From positions 62,001 to 126,000 of the forward strand of contig JAXDJH010000013.1 in assembly GCA_034663635.1 (NCBI GenBank): DNA of 64,000 nt, in the 5' to 3' direction. Position 1 is the stretch's first letter. Every line of letters begins with the position of its first letter. The translations under genes were made by a program, and so were the position numbers. This stretch comes from JAXDJH01 sp034663635. Lineage in GTDB: Bacteria; Actinomycetota; CADDZG01; WHSQ01. Under the pieces are notes generated by a model, which was not told the origin of the DNA, did no database searches, and saw nothing but the letters and a program-made list of their open reading frames with translations. This document shows positions 25,021-33,033 of the stretch, one piece after another.

Positions 25021-26100
25021 ATGCCCGACGTTCTGCTCTTCGGGGCCACCGGTTACACCGGTCGGCTGACAGCACACGCTCTGGCACGTCGAGGTATCGA
25101 TTTCGCCATCGCCGGCAGGAACCGTTCGAAGCTGGAGGAGCTCGCCCGATCCACGGGGGCCGATCCGGACGTCAGGATCGCGCAAGTCGGCGACGTCGCG
25201 GGATTGGTCGATGCCCTGAAAGACGTCAAGGTCATGATCACTTGCGTCGGACCTTTCATGGAGATGGGCGACACCGCAGCCGAGGCCGCGCTCCGGGCCA
25301 GAGTCCATTACATCGACTCGACGGGCGAGACGACGTTCATCCAACGGTTGATCTCCGAATACGACGAGCGGGCTCGCGCCGCGAACATCGCGATGGCGCC
25401 TGCGATGGGCTTCGATGAGGTACCCGCCGACAGCGCGGCAACTCTGGCTACCCAAGACTTTGACCAAGCGGAGCTCGTCCTTACCTACGCGATCCCGAGC
25501 ACCGGCTCGCGCGGGACCGTGGTGTCGACCATCGGGATCATCGCCGGCGAAGGTCAGTGGATAAGGGACGGAAAGCCGATAAACATCCGGCCCGGGACGA
25601 GCACTCGATGGTCACCGATGCCGGCGCCACTCGGCCCGAAGAAAGCCATGGGATTCCCGCTGGCGGAGGGCGTGCTCGCCCCTCTGCACCTCGATCTCAA
25701 AGACCTCGAGTTGTACGTGACCACGGGCACCGTTCAGGAACTGGCGGCCCGCGTGGGACTCCCCGTGTTGCGGTTGCTGAACTCCACTGGGGTCGGCGAG
25801 CGGCTCATGCGCGCGATGTTGTCGAGACTGCCGGAGGGACCCGACGAGAAGGGCAGGCAGGCGCGCTGGACGGTCCTGGCCGAGGCCCATTCGGGAGATC
25901 GATGGCGCAATGTCGCGATCTCGGGGTCCGACGTCTACGGGCTCACCGCGGAGTTCTTATCGGTCGGTGCGACAAAGATGCTCGAGCCTTCTTTCAGTTG
26001 CAAGGGAGTCGTATCTCCGGTCCAGGTTGCTGGTATCGAGACATGGCAGAAGGAATTCTCCGCCCACGACGTCAGCGTTGACGTCTTCGAGGAGCGCTAG
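25021..26100 (+). CDS. saccharopine dehydrogenase-like/trans-acting enoyl reductase-type NADP protein
   Basis: A 359-residue protein opening MPDVLLFGATGYTGRLTAHA, the Rossmann dinucleotide motif of saccharopine-dehydrogenase NADP-binding proteins; AIAGRNRSKLEELA follows as the cofactor-selecting strand and AMGFDEVPAD lies in the middle. Relatives in mycobacteria act as trans-acting enoyl reductases in lipid synthesis, but most family members are uncharacterised. Length fits the family. The gene is divergent from the histidine phosphatase (77 bases between starts) and is followed by a small gene with a TTG start. Confidence 0.82.
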   Translation: MPDVLLFGATGYTGRLTAHALARRGIDFAIAGRNRSKLEELARSTGADPDVRIAQVGDVAGLVDALKDVKVMITCVGPFMEMGDTAAEAALRARVHYIDSTGETTFIQRLISEYDERARAANIAMAPAMGFDEVPADSAATLATQDFDQAELVLTYAIPSTGSRGTVVSTIGIIAGEGQWIRDGKPINIRPGTSTRWSPMPAPLGPKKAMGFPLAEGVLAPLHLDLKDLELYVTTGTVQELAARVGLPVLRLLNSTGVGERLMRAMLSRLPEGPDEKGRQARWTVLAEAHSGDRWRNVAISGSDVYGLTAEFLSVGATKMLEPSFSCKGVVSPVQVAGIETWQKEFSAHDVSVDVFEER

Positions 26101-26124
26101 AGGCAGCGAGAGGAAGGAGCCACA

Positions 26125-26514
26125 TTGGGTGCTCGACTTAGCTACGCGAAGGTGGTCGACCGCGAGACCTTCTACGTCCGTCACGGCGGGAAATTGCATC
26201 CAGGTCTGGACAACGAGATCGTCATCAACGGCGAACCGGGCGAGGCGGGAGCGTTCCTGGTCCTGCGCGGTTGGGGCGAGGATCACGGCACCTTCACCGA
26301 GCGTTGGCACATCGAAGGCCCGGGCGGGGTCCTCCTGTACGAGAGCGCTCCACGCGAGATCCACCTTGCGAGTAAAGAGCACATCGAACGGTTGGAGGAC
26401 GAGGTCGCGGACCTCAAGATCGAGTCCGCAGCCGATAAGTACAGCGTCGTATTCACTCTGGACGAGAACGTCGTCGCTCGGGTGAGCTTCCGGGTGAAGG
26501 TCCCCGCGCACTAG
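26125..26514 (+). CDS. hypothetical protein, 129 residues, beta-rich with coiled-coil segment
   Basis: Start is TTG at 26125 with AGGAAGGAG eight bases upstream. No family is recognised. Residues 1-85 look beta-rich (ETFYVRHGGKLHPGLDNEIV, FLVLRGWGEDHG, RWHIEGPGGVLLYES); residues 90-110 form a short charged helix (SKEHIERLEDEVADLKIE), and the protein ends in VARVSFRVKVPAH. There is no signal peptide. It follows the saccharopine-like gene by 24 bases and is probably in its operon. Confidence 0.65.
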   Translation: MGARLSYAKVVDRETFYVRHGGKLHPGLDNEIVINGEPGEAGAFLVLRGWGEDHGTFTERWHIEGPGGVLLYESAPREIHLASKEHIERLEDEVADLKIESAADKYSVVFTLDENVVARVSFRVKVPAH

Positions 26515-26531
26515 CTCCCTGGGAGGGGTCG

Positions 26532-26663
26532 ATGAAGAAAAAAGGGGGCGGGAGTCTCCGACGCGCGGGCATTGCGTCGGATGGCTGCGGCGGCGAATGC
26601 GACTGGACCCCCGCCCTGCGCCAAGTTTCGGTTAGGCCCCTACTTCTGCCCATAGCCCCATAG
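26532..26663 (+). CDS. possible 43-residue peptide gene
   Basis: A short frame opens with ATG right after GGGAGGGG (spacing short but usable) and runs 43 codons: MKKKGGGSLRRAGIASDG, then CGGECDW, TPALRQVSVRP and LLLPIAP. A basic start, a Cys-rich centre (CGGEC) and a hydrophobic Pro end are visible. The same DNA can fold as RNA (see 26546-26616), so the frame may be fortuitous. No modifying enzyme or transporter for a peptide product is adjacent. Confidence 0.3.
   Translation: MKKKGGGSLRRAGIASDGCGGECDWTPALRQVSVRPLLLPIAP
26546..26616 (+). ncRNA. candidate structured RNA element in the gap before 26697
   Basis: An outer helix (GGGCGGG+AGTC at 26546-26556 with GACT at 26601-26604 and CCCGCCC at 26610-26616) encloses a perfect 8-bp hairpin TCCGACGC/GCGTCGGA (26557-26581). 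Its loop ends in GCATT, which can also pair with AATGC at 26596-26600 as a pseudoknot. No known riboswitch class was recognised. A 7-bp hairpin (ATAGCCC/GGGCTAT, 26652-26669) follows before the next gene. It could be cis-regulatory for the 26697 gene or chance pairing in GC-rich DNA. Confidence 0.25.
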
Positions 26664-26696
26664 GGCTATCTTTCTCCCCTAATTTCTACGTAGACG

Positions 26697-27092
26697 ATGA
26701 GAACTCCAGAGGCACGACTTCGAGCTTGGCTTCGCGGGACCGGCGCCATATATGCGCTGGGGGCCGTGGACTTCGTAGCGCGCCCGAAGGCGGCGACGGC
26801 CTCGCTCAGTCACTACGGCGGGGACGAGATCGAGCCGGAGGAGCCTCCCGGCCTTTACAACTCCCTCGCCGCTGCCTACATGGCCACGATCGCGGCGCTG
26901 GCTCTGTCGGCGGCCCAGGACCCGGGCGAGCGCCGCGCCCTGATCCCACCGCTTCTCGTGGCGAAGGGGGTGTCGTCCGGACTGATGCTCTACCGCTTCA
27001 CCCAGACCCGGAAGAAAGGCTTCGCGCTGGGGGCCGCCCTCGACGCCTTCCTGTTCGGCGTAACGGCGGGCCTTTACTCGGCGCTCGATTAG
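26697..27092 (+). CDS. hypothetical membrane protein, 131 residues
   Basis: A 131-residue protein with about three hydrophobic segments: LRGTGAIYALGAVDFVA, NSLAAAYMATIAALALS, and GFALGAALDAFLFGVTAGLY. The central loop is acidic (GGDEIEPEEPPG). The pattern suggests a small integral membrane protein; no family is recognised. An unexplained 180-base region with a foldable element lies just upstream. Confidence 0.65.
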   Translation: MRTPEARLRAWLRGTGAIYALGAVDFVARPKAATASLSHYGGDEIEPEEPPGLYNSLAAAYMATIAALALSAAQDPGERRALIPPLLVAKGVSSGLMLYRFTQTRKKGFALGAALDAFLFGVTAGLYSALD

Positions 27093-27185
27093 CGCTCGGA
27101 TCAAGGGCTGTAACTAAGACATCGCGGCGGCGTCTAACTCCTCGCCACGGACGGAATGGCCGTCCAGAGGTAGGAGGGGACACAA

Positions 27186-27497
27186 ATGTACGAGTTCGCG
27201 ATCGTGGTTCTGCTCGGAATCGGCACGTTCAAGGTCGTCGACATGCTCAACGAGTACGTCGACCTCACCAAGATCCAGTCGATCCTGACAATCGCCCTTA
27301 GCGCTCTCGTAGCGTGGGCGCTCGAGTTCTCGCTCTTCGCCCAGTGGGGCATCGCGGTTCGCAGCGAGGCCGTCGGGTACGTCGGGACCGGGCTCTGCAT
27401 GGCAGCGGCCGGCTACGTTGCGCCGAAGGTGTTCGAGCACCTCGCCGAGGTCATCGGCCACCGCACCAGCTCCACCAGCACCGTCAAAGCCGCATAA
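27186..27497 (+). CDS. small membrane protein, 103 residues
   Basis: ATG preceded by AGGAGGGGACACAA. The 103-residue protein has hydrophobic segments at 3-20 (FAIVVLLGIGTFKVV), 35-58 (LTIALSALVAWALEFSLFAQ) and 65-85 (GYVGTGLCMAAAGYVA). Size and layout resemble small holin-like or accessory membrane proteins, but no family is assigned. A strong terminator follows 20 bases after the stop. Confidence 0.7.
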   Translation: MYEFAIVVLLGIGTFKVVDMLNEYVDLTKIQSILTIALSALVAWALEFSLFAQWGIAVRSEAVGYVGTGLCMAAAGYVAPKVFEHLAEVIGHRTSSTSTVKAA

Positions 27498-27517
27498 CAC
27501 CGCAACTCAAGCGACAC

Positions 27518-27545
27518 GAGGCCCCCGGCTTCCCCCGGGGGCCTC
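27518..27545 (+). terminator. intrinsic terminator
   Basis: GAGGCCCCCGG / CCGGGGGCCTC, an 11-bp perfect stem with a six-base loop, lies just after the 103-residue membrane protein and is followed by TGTCGTTTT. It separates that gene from the histidine kinase. Confidence 0.7.
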
Positions 27546-27614
27546 TGTCGTTTTCGGACATTTCGCCGAGACGGTTCAAAAGCTCGACCCGCGGTGCCGA
27601 TACTGGTAGGTGAC

Positions 27615-28919
27615 ATGACGGGCCCGGGAGACCTTCGGAAGCTAGAGCAGTGGATGACGTACGTCCGCTGGTTCGGCGTGGCCTTCGCCGTCATCTCGAT
27701 CCTCACTCAGGTCGAGCCGGGCTTCCCCAGCGAGACGACCAAGGGCTTTGCTTGGGGATTCACCGCGCTGCTAGCTGTCGGTAGCCTCCTGATCTGGGGA
27801 ACGCTTGCGCGGGTCGTCGAGGAGCCCGCCCTTAGATCGCTCGGACGAACAGCGTTCGCGCTCGACACGATCGTGATCTGCGGATTCGTGTGGGTGTTCG
27901 CGTTCGAAGACCCTTCGGTTACCTGGGCCTTGCTCTTCCTCGTCCCGCTCGAAGGCGCCCTCCGTTACCGGATGAAGGGCGCGCTCGGAGGCGCAGGATT
28001 CGTCGCTGTTTTCTTCCTGGCTCAGATCTTCCACATCTCCGATGTCACCGGCATGGATCCGCCACTCCAGGTCTGGATCTTCGTCGTGGGGATGGCGACA
28101 CTCGTCGGGGGCGTCACGGGCACCATGGCAGAGAACTGGTACGCCAACAGCTTGGCTTTCCAGAATCAGACGGTGAAGCTCGCGGAGCTCGACAGGCTTA
28201 AGGATCGCTATCTTGCTGTGACCTCGCACGAGATCAGAGGTCCGCTGACGGCCGTCATCGCCGGCATCCAGATGTTGCAAAGGCGCAACGATCGACTTAG
28301 CGAAGACAAGCGCAAGGAAATGGTCGACATGATCGCGTCGCAATCGCAACAGCTCGCCCGACTTGTCAACGACCTCATGTTGTCGAGCGAACTTCAGGCC
28401 GGGAGTCTGTCGCTCGACCCGGAGTGGGTCGATCTCGAGCCCGTCGTCAAACAGGCGCTCGAAGCCGCTGCATCCAAACGCAAGAAGCATCGCCTCGAGA
28501 TATTCATCGAGCCACTCCGCTGTTACATCGACCCATCTCGCGTCGGCCAGCTCGTGCGCAACCTCGTCGAGAACGCGTACAAGTACACGCCGGAAAACAC
28601 CCGCGTCGCGGTCACCGCGAAACAAACTGGGGGCGGGATCCTCCTCGAGGTCGCCGACGATGGGCCCGGCATCCCCGCCGATAAGAGAGATCAGTTGTTC
28701 GAAGCGTTCAGCCGTATCGAGGAGACATCGGCGGGCCAGGAAGGTGTCGGGCTGGGTTTGTTCGTTGTGAGCCAACTCGTCAATGCCATGGACGGGCGGA
28801 TCGACTTCTCCTCGTCGCTAAGAGGCACCACCTTTGGGATCCACGTGCCTTGTGACACCGAGCGGCTCGCCCACCAGCCCCAGTTGGGCCTGGTCAGAGG
28901 AGGAGGCGAAGCGGGCTAG
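27615..28919 (+). CDS. orphan sensor histidine kinase, membrane-bound
   Basis: A 434-residue kinase, start taken as ATG 27615 behind TAGGTGAC. The N-terminal 175 residues contain five or so membrane segments without a large outside loop, so the signal is probably sensed within the membrane. The HisKA motif AVTSHEIRGPLTAV has the phospho-accepting His205; NLVENAYKYTPENTR is the N-box, EVADDGPGIPADKRDQLFEA the G1 box and GQEGVGLGLFVVSQL the G2 region. No response regulator gene is adjacent on either side, so its partner lies elsewhere. Confidence 0.88.
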   Translation: MTGPGDLRKLEQWMTYVRWFGVAFAVISILTQVEPGFPSETTKGFAWGFTALLAVGSLLIWGTLARVVEEPALRSLGRTAFALDTIVICGFVWVFAFEDPSVTWALLFLVPLEGALRYRMKGALGGAGFVAVFFLAQIFHISDVTGMDPPLQVWIFVVGMATLVGGVTGTMAENWYANSLAFQNQTVKLAELDRLKDRYLAVTSHEIRGPLTAVIAGIQMLQRRNDRLSEDKRKEMVDMIASQSQQLARLVNDLMLSSELQAGSLSLDPEWVDLEPVVKQALEAAASKRKKHRLEIFIEPLRCYIDPSRVGQLVRNLVENAYKYTPENTRVAVTAKQTGGGILLEVADDGPGIPADKRDQLFEAFSRIEETSAGQEGVGLGLFVVSQLVNAMDGRIDFSSSLRGTTFGIHVPCDTERLAHQPQLGLVRGGGEAG

Positions 28920-28958
28920 TAGGTTCTCTAGGGTCGATCACACACCCAGGAGGACTCC

Positions 28959-29762
28959 ATGGCCCAGGCAACCGTCAACGGCACCAAGATGACCTACACC
29001 GACACCGGAGGCGATGGCCTTCCGGTCCTTTTGGTACATGCCTTTCCGATGGGCTCGTCGATGTGGGAGCCACAGCTCGAGGCCCTCGGCGATCGCTTCC
29101 GCTTCATCGCTCCGGACCTGAAAGGGTTCGGCTCCTCGGACGCCCCCGAGGATCGCGGCGAGTACTCCATGGATGGATGGGCCGACGACCTCGACGCGCT
29201 GCTCGACGAGATCGGCGTGGGCGACATCGTGCTTGCAGGACTCTCCATGGGTGGATACGTCTCGTTCGCGTTCCTCCGCCGGCACGGTGACAGGGTGAAG
29301 GCGCTCGTTCTCGCCGACACGAAGGCCGAAAGCGACCCGCCCGAGGGCATCGAGAAGCGCACGAACCAGCAGAACCAGGTCGCAAGCGAAGGAACCGCCG
29401 GTCTCATCGAAGGCCTCACCGGGGCCCTCCTCGGGGAGCCGACCCGGGAGAAGAAGCCCGACGTCGTGGAGACCACCAAACGCTACATGGACAACCCACC
29501 CCAAGGGTTCATCGGGGCTCTGGAGGCGATGAAGAAACGGCCCGACTCGAGCGCCGAGCTCACCTCGATCGACGTTCCCACTCTGGTCATCGTGGGCGAG
29601 AACGACGGCGTGACCCCGCCCGATGCCTCTCGCAAGATCCACGAGCACGTGGGCGGCTCACGGCTCGTGGTCATCCCGGAGTCCGGCCACCTCTCCAACA
29701 TCGAGGCTCCGGAGGCGTTCAACGGAGCTTTGGCCGAGTTCCTCAAAGAGGTGGGCGCCTAA
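28959..29762 (+). CDS. alpha/beta hydrolase
   Basis: A 267-residue cytosolic enzyme. VLLVHAFPMGSSMW is the oxyanion loop, VLAGLSMGGYVSF has the nucleophile Ser96, VIVGENDGVTPPDAS the acid residue, and VIPESGHLSNIEAPEAF the catalytic His. The full triad and length fit the epoxide hydrolase/haloperoxidase-like branch. The start follows CAGGAGGACTCC. It may share a transcript with the upstream kinase (39-base gap). The substrate is unknown. Confidence 0.87.
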   Translation: MAQATVNGTKMTYTDTGGDGLPVLLVHAFPMGSSMWEPQLEALGDRFRFIAPDLKGFGSSDAPEDRGEYSMDGWADDLDALLDEIGVGDIVLAGLSMGGYVSFAFLRRHGDRVKALVLADTKAESDPPEGIEKRTNQQNQVASEGTAGLIEGLTGALLGEPTREKKPDVVETTKRYMDNPPQGFIGALEAMKKRPDSSAELTSIDVPTLVIVGENDGVTPPDASRKIHEHVGGSRLVVIPESGHLSNIEAPEAFNGALAEFLKEVGA

Positions 29763-29875
29763 CCCACCCCATTGGGTGGCGCCGCCTAGCGGCAGCCTCA
29801 GAAGCGCTCAAAAAGCAACAACTAAAACACCCGGAAATCCGGGATTGCCCCCTGGGCCACGCCTAGGGTGGGCGC

Positions 29876-30703
29876 ATGGGGGAACCTCTTCTCAAACTCT
29901 CGCCCTCGTCGGTCACGGACTTCAAGAGCTGTCCGCAGCTCTTCAAGTTCCGCAAGGTCGACAACCTCCCCGAGCCCGTCTCGGGGCCGGCGGCGCGCGG
30001 CTCCCTGATCCACGCCGTCCTGGAGCGGCTCTTCATGGAGGAGCCCGGGCGCCGGACGCCGGAACGGGCCGAGGAGCTGCTGGATGCGCTGTGGCGTCAG
30101 GTCCGAGAGGACCCTGAGTTCCGGCCCACAGGGATGGGAGTCCCCGAGGAGACCGCCTGGCTCGAGGAGAGCAGGACCCTTCTTCGGAACTACTTCAAGC
30201 TCGAGGACCCCCGCAAGCTGGAAGCCAGCGAACTCGAGTGGTGGATCGAATACGACCTCTCCGATGTCCAGCTCCGCGGGATCATCGACCGGCTCGAGAA
30301 GCGCGCCGACGGGTCATGGGTCCTCACCGACTACAAGACGGGCCGCGTGCCGGGTGAGTCGCGCGAACTGGCTGCTTTCTTCGGACTTCGTTTCTACGCT
30401 CTCGTCTGCTGGCGATCGTTCGGGGTCATCCCGCGCGAGATCAGACTCGTATACCTCGCAGATCCTGTCGTGCTCAGCCTCAACCCGAACGAGCGCATGC
30501 TCCTCGCTTTCGAGCGTCAGATGCGCGCTCTCTCGAAGGCTGTCCAAAGAGCCGTCGAGATGAACGACTGGCGTTCCCGCCCGTCGCCGTATTGCATGAG
30601 CTGCTCGTTCCAGAGCCACTGCCCGGCCTGGGCCTCGGTGAACGCGCAGCAGCCGGAGGGCGAGATCGCTAAAGGCGAGACCGCCACCGGCGACCAGACC
30701 TAA
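29876..30703 (+). CDS. RecB-family PD-(D/E)XK nuclease with predicted Fe-S cluster
   Basis: A 275-residue protein matching stand-alone RecB-like exonucleases. The nuclease core shows RGSLIHAVLE (His46), RGIIDRL (Asp138) and LTDYKTG (Asp152, Lys154). Four cysteines, Cys19 in FKSCPQLF and Cys240/243/249 in YCMSCSFQSHCPAW, have the spacing of the 4Fe-4S staple seen in AddB and Cas4. No helicase, Cas or repair partner is nearby. It probably processes DNA ends, but its pathway is unclear. Confidence 0.85.
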   Translation: MGEPLLKLSPSSVTDFKSCPQLFKFRKVDNLPEPVSGPAARGSLIHAVLERLFMEEPGRRTPERAEELLDALWRQVREDPEFRPTGMGVPEETAWLEESRTLLRNYFKLEDPRKLEASELEWWIEYDLSDVQLRGIIDRLEKRADGSWVLTDYKTGRVPGESRELAAFFGLRFYALVCWRSFGVIPREIRLVYLADPVVLSLNPNERMLLAFERQMRALSKAVQRAVEMNDWRSRPSPYCMSCSFQSHCPAWASVNAQQPEGEIAKGETATGDQT

Positions 30704-30710
30704 CCTTTCG

Positions 30711-31301
30711 TTAACTCAGATCGTGCGCGAGCACTCCGCGTTTCCCGCCTCCTGAGTCCGGCGCGCTGTCGATGCACAGATCGTTCCGCTCGTCGGAGCA
30801 AGCCTTCGACTGGAACTTCGTGCGGACCGACCATGAGTAGTAGTTGTTCTCGAGATCGCCGAGCTCTGATCGGTCGAACGCGAGAACGATCGTCCTCGCA
30901 TCCGGGCGCCCGACGCGAGCGTGCATCCGAACCGGTTCGCCGATCGCCCTGAAATCGTCGTCGGGACCACAGATCGGATCGAAGTCCTGGATGAAAGCCT
31001 TCAGCTCGCCGTTGCGGCGCTCGATCAGAACCCGTTTCTCTGCGCAGCTGTCGCCGCCGGTACTGAAGACGTATTCGATGTAGCCGCCTCCACCGACTAC
31101 TCGGTCGTCCCATCCCTCGAACGTGGTGATGCGGTGGCGCAGGTACGCGTGGCGATCGCCGTGTGCTTGCCGGATGTCCTCGACGTCGAGCGAGCCGGCC
31201 GTGTCCTGGGGATCCGACAGGTGGTCGGTGTCGGCTCGAGCTGGGACCTGGAGGGCCAGTACGGCCAGCAGTACGGCCCCCAGCCTCATGCGCTTCCTCA
31301 C
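30711..31301 (-). CDS. secreted protein of unknown function, 196 residues
   Basis: A signal peptide covers residues 1-23 (LGAVLLAVLALQVPARA). The mature protein is beta-rich and has four cysteines (GDSCAEKR, DPICGPDDD, SKACSDERNDLCIDS), probably two disulfides. A recurrent pattern, TIVLAFDRSELGDLENNYY then SWSVRT, resembles secreted proteins with a jelly-roll fold, but no family is assigned. Its stop is seven bases from that of the convergent nuclease gene. Confidence 0.7.
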   Translation of the reverse strand: MRKRMRLGAVLLAVLALQVPARADTDHLSDPQDTAGSLDVEDIRQAHGDRHAYLRHRITTFEGWDDRVVGGGGYIEYVFSTGGDSCAEKRVLIERRNGELKAFIQDFDPICGPDDDFRAIGEPVRMHARVGRPDARTIVLAFDRSELGDLENNYYSWSVRTKFQSKACSDERNDLCIDSAPDSGGGKRGVLAHDLS

Positions 31302-31382
31302 ACCGCCACTCCTTTCGCCACCGTCCCCTCGTTCTCTATCACCCCTCGGCCCCCGGAGACCGGATGTTGACTATCCAGGTTT

Positions 31383-31399
31383 CATAAGATAAGACTTAT
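31383..31399. promoter_or_regulatory. AT-rich inverted repeat before the ArsR-type gene
   Basis: CATAAG and CTTAT form an inverted repeat (ATAAG-ATAAGA-CTTAT) immediately before the GTG start, with a further CTTATG at 31411. The local AT-richness stands out from the surroundings. ArsR-type repressors bind such dyads, so this is a probable autoregulatory operator; there is no ribosome site, which suggests a leaderless mRNA. Confidence 0.45.
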
Positions 31400-31403
31400 A
31401 TTC

Positions 31404-31727
31404 GTGAGTACTTATGAATTAACCCTGGCAGCCCTCGCCGATCCGATGAGGCGAAAGGTGCTCGACCGGTTGAAGAAGCGGCCGAGGTCGGTCAACGAGA
31501 TAGTCACGGCTCTACCGATCTCGCAACCGGCCGTCTCGCAACATCTACGCGTGCTTCAGAGCGCCAATCTCGTCTCGGTCCGTCGCGAAGGTAACAAGCG
31601 CATCTACAGCCTGCAGCGCGATGGGCTCGAGGAGGTGCGCCGCTACATCGAAGGTTTCTGGGACGACGCTCTCGATCGTTACGCCAAAGAAGCGCACGCG
31701 CAAGCAGCACGGAGAAAGGGGAAGTAA
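31404..31727 (+). CDS. ArsR/SmtB-family transcriptional regulator
   Basis: A 107-residue winged-helix protein: ALADPMRRKVLDRLKKRPRS, then VNEIVTALPISQPAVSQHLR (recognition helix) and LQSANLVSVRREGNKRIYSL (wing). The C-terminal helix (VRRYIEGFWDDALDRYAKEA) is of the type found in regulators paired with SRPBCC proteins rather than metal sensors; no cysteine metal motif is present. Its stop abuts the start of the SRPBCC gene. Likely a repressor of its own two-gene operon. Confidence 0.9.
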   Translation: MSTYELTLAALADPMRRKVLDRLKKRPRSVNEIVTALPISQPAVSQHLRVLQSANLVSVRREGNKRIYSLQRDGLEEVRRYIEGFWDDALDRYAKEAHAQAARRKGK

Positions 31728-32192
31728 ATGAGCGAGTCATCGTCGCCGACGCTCGCGCCGGTTCTCAAGCAGGTGGTCGTGCCGCTGAGCGGAGCCGATG
31801 CTTTCGAACTCTTCACCGCGGGGATCGCAACGTGGTGGCCTCTCGATAAAGGTCACTCCATCTCCGAGGAGCATTCCGTCTCCTGCGCGATCGAGGGCCG
31901 GGTGGGCGGACGCATCTTCGAAACCGATGATGAGGGCGACGAGCACCTCTGGGGCACGGTTCTCGACTGGGATCCCCCGCTCTCCCTCACGTTCACCTGG
32001 CATCCCGGGCGAGAGGCTTCCACCGCGCAACAGATCCAGGTCCGCTTCGAGGCCCTCGGCGAGGAGACCTCTGTCGAACTCGAGCACACCGGATGGGAAG
32101 TCCTCGCCGAAAGAGCCGAAGAGATCCGCACGAGTTACGACACGGGCTGGGAGTTCACTCTCGGTCGCTACCGCGCTCGCGCCGGGCAATGA
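31728..32192 (+). CDS. SRPBCC (AHSA1-type) domain protein
   Basis: A 154-residue START-like domain: VVVPLSGADAFELFTAGIAT followed by WWPLDKGHS, GRVGGRIFETDDEGDEHLWG, WDPPLSLTFTWHPGRE and VELEHTGWEVL match the AHSA1-like polyketide-cyclase/activator fold. Such proteins bind hydrophobic ligands. It directly follows the ArsR-type gene, the standard pair in Actinomycetota; the ligand is unknown. Confidence 0.88.
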   Translation: MSESSSPTLAPVLKQVVVPLSGADAFELFTAGIATWWPLDKGHSISEEHSVSCAIEGRVGGRIFETDDEGDEHLWGTVLDWDPPLSLTFTWHPGREASTAQQIQVRFEALGEETSVELEHTGWEVLAERAEEIRTSYDTGWEFTLGRYRARAGQ

Positions 32193-32265
32193 GCTAACGG
32201 CTAGGGCGGGTTACCTTCACCCTTCGCTCATCAAATGAGGAGATGAAGCTTCCGAAGGGGGAATC

Positions 32266-33033
32266 ATGGCTCGGTTCAAGGTCGGCATCCAACTTCATCC
32301 ACAGCACTGTCCTGTCGACGACCTGCGCGCTGCGTGGGAACGCGCCGACGAGCTCGGGGTGGATTCGATCTTCACCTGGGACCACATGTATCCGCTTTAC
32401 GGCGATCCGGACGGGCCTCACTACGAGGGATGGTCGTTGCTCGCAGCGATGGCGGTGACCACCAAGAACGCGCGCTTCGGCGCTCTCGTCTCGTGCAACA
32501 GCTACCGCAACCCAGAGTTTCTCGCGTACATGGCCGGGACCTTGGATCAGCTTTCCGGTGGGCGGGCGATCCTCGGCATCGGTTCGGGCTGGTTCGAGCG
32601 CGACTACGAGGAGTACGGCTACGAGTTCGGGGACGCGCCATGGCGGCTTAAGCAGTTGGGCGAAGCGCTGCCTCGGATCGAAGCTCGGCTGAAGAAGCTC
32701 AAGCCGGCGCCGATAGGCCCGCTTCCGATACTCATCGGTGGCAGCGGCGAGAAGGTCACGTTGAAGCTGGTCGCGAAGCACGCGCAGATGTGGAACTCGT
32801 TCCGCCCCCCGAGCCACTTCGCCGAGAAGAACAAGGTCCTCGATCAATGGTGCGAGAAACTCGGGCGCGATCCGAAAGAGATCGAGCGGACCTGTGCGAT
32901 CAATGCGGCGGACGTCGAGCGGGGGGTGGATGCGTACCTCGAAGCGGGGGCCGAGCACCTGATCCTGATGGCCGGCGCCCCGTTCGACGAGCCTCTCGAG
33001 CAGGTCGAACGCCTTCTCGAGATGTCCCGCTGA
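32266..33033 (+). CDS. LLM-class F420-dependent oxidoreductase
   Basis: A 255-residue TIM-barrel enzyme of the bacterial luciferase-like family. RFKVGIQLHPQHCPVDDL starts the barrel, IFTWDHMYPLYG carries the conserved TxDH-like block, FGALVSCNSYRNPEFLAYMA the next strand, and DQLSGGRAILGIGSGWFERD the signature stretch typical of F420-binding actinobacterial members. The C-terminus (GAEHLILMAGAPFD) is the last strand. It would oxidise or reduce a small molecule with coenzyme F420; the substrate is unknown. A ribosome site AAGGGGGAA precedes ATG. Confidence 0.87.
   Translation: MARFKVGIQLHPQHCPVDDLRAAWERADELGVDSIFTWDHMYPLYGDPDGPHYEGWSLLAAMAVTTKNARFGALVSCNSYRNPEFLAYMAGTLDQLSGGRAILGIGSGWFERDYEEYGYEFGDAPWRLKQLGEALPRIEARLKKLKPAPIGPLPILIGGSGEKVTLKLVAKHAQMWNSFRPPSHFAEKNKVLDQWCEKLGRDPKEIERTCAINAADVERGVDAYLEAGAEHLILMAGAPFDEPLEQVERLLEMSR

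Noticed and set aside
27771..28775. 334-codon antisense frame across the histidine kinase
   Set aside because: The plus strand encodes clear HisKA and HATPase motifs; the antisense frame has no recognisable domain.
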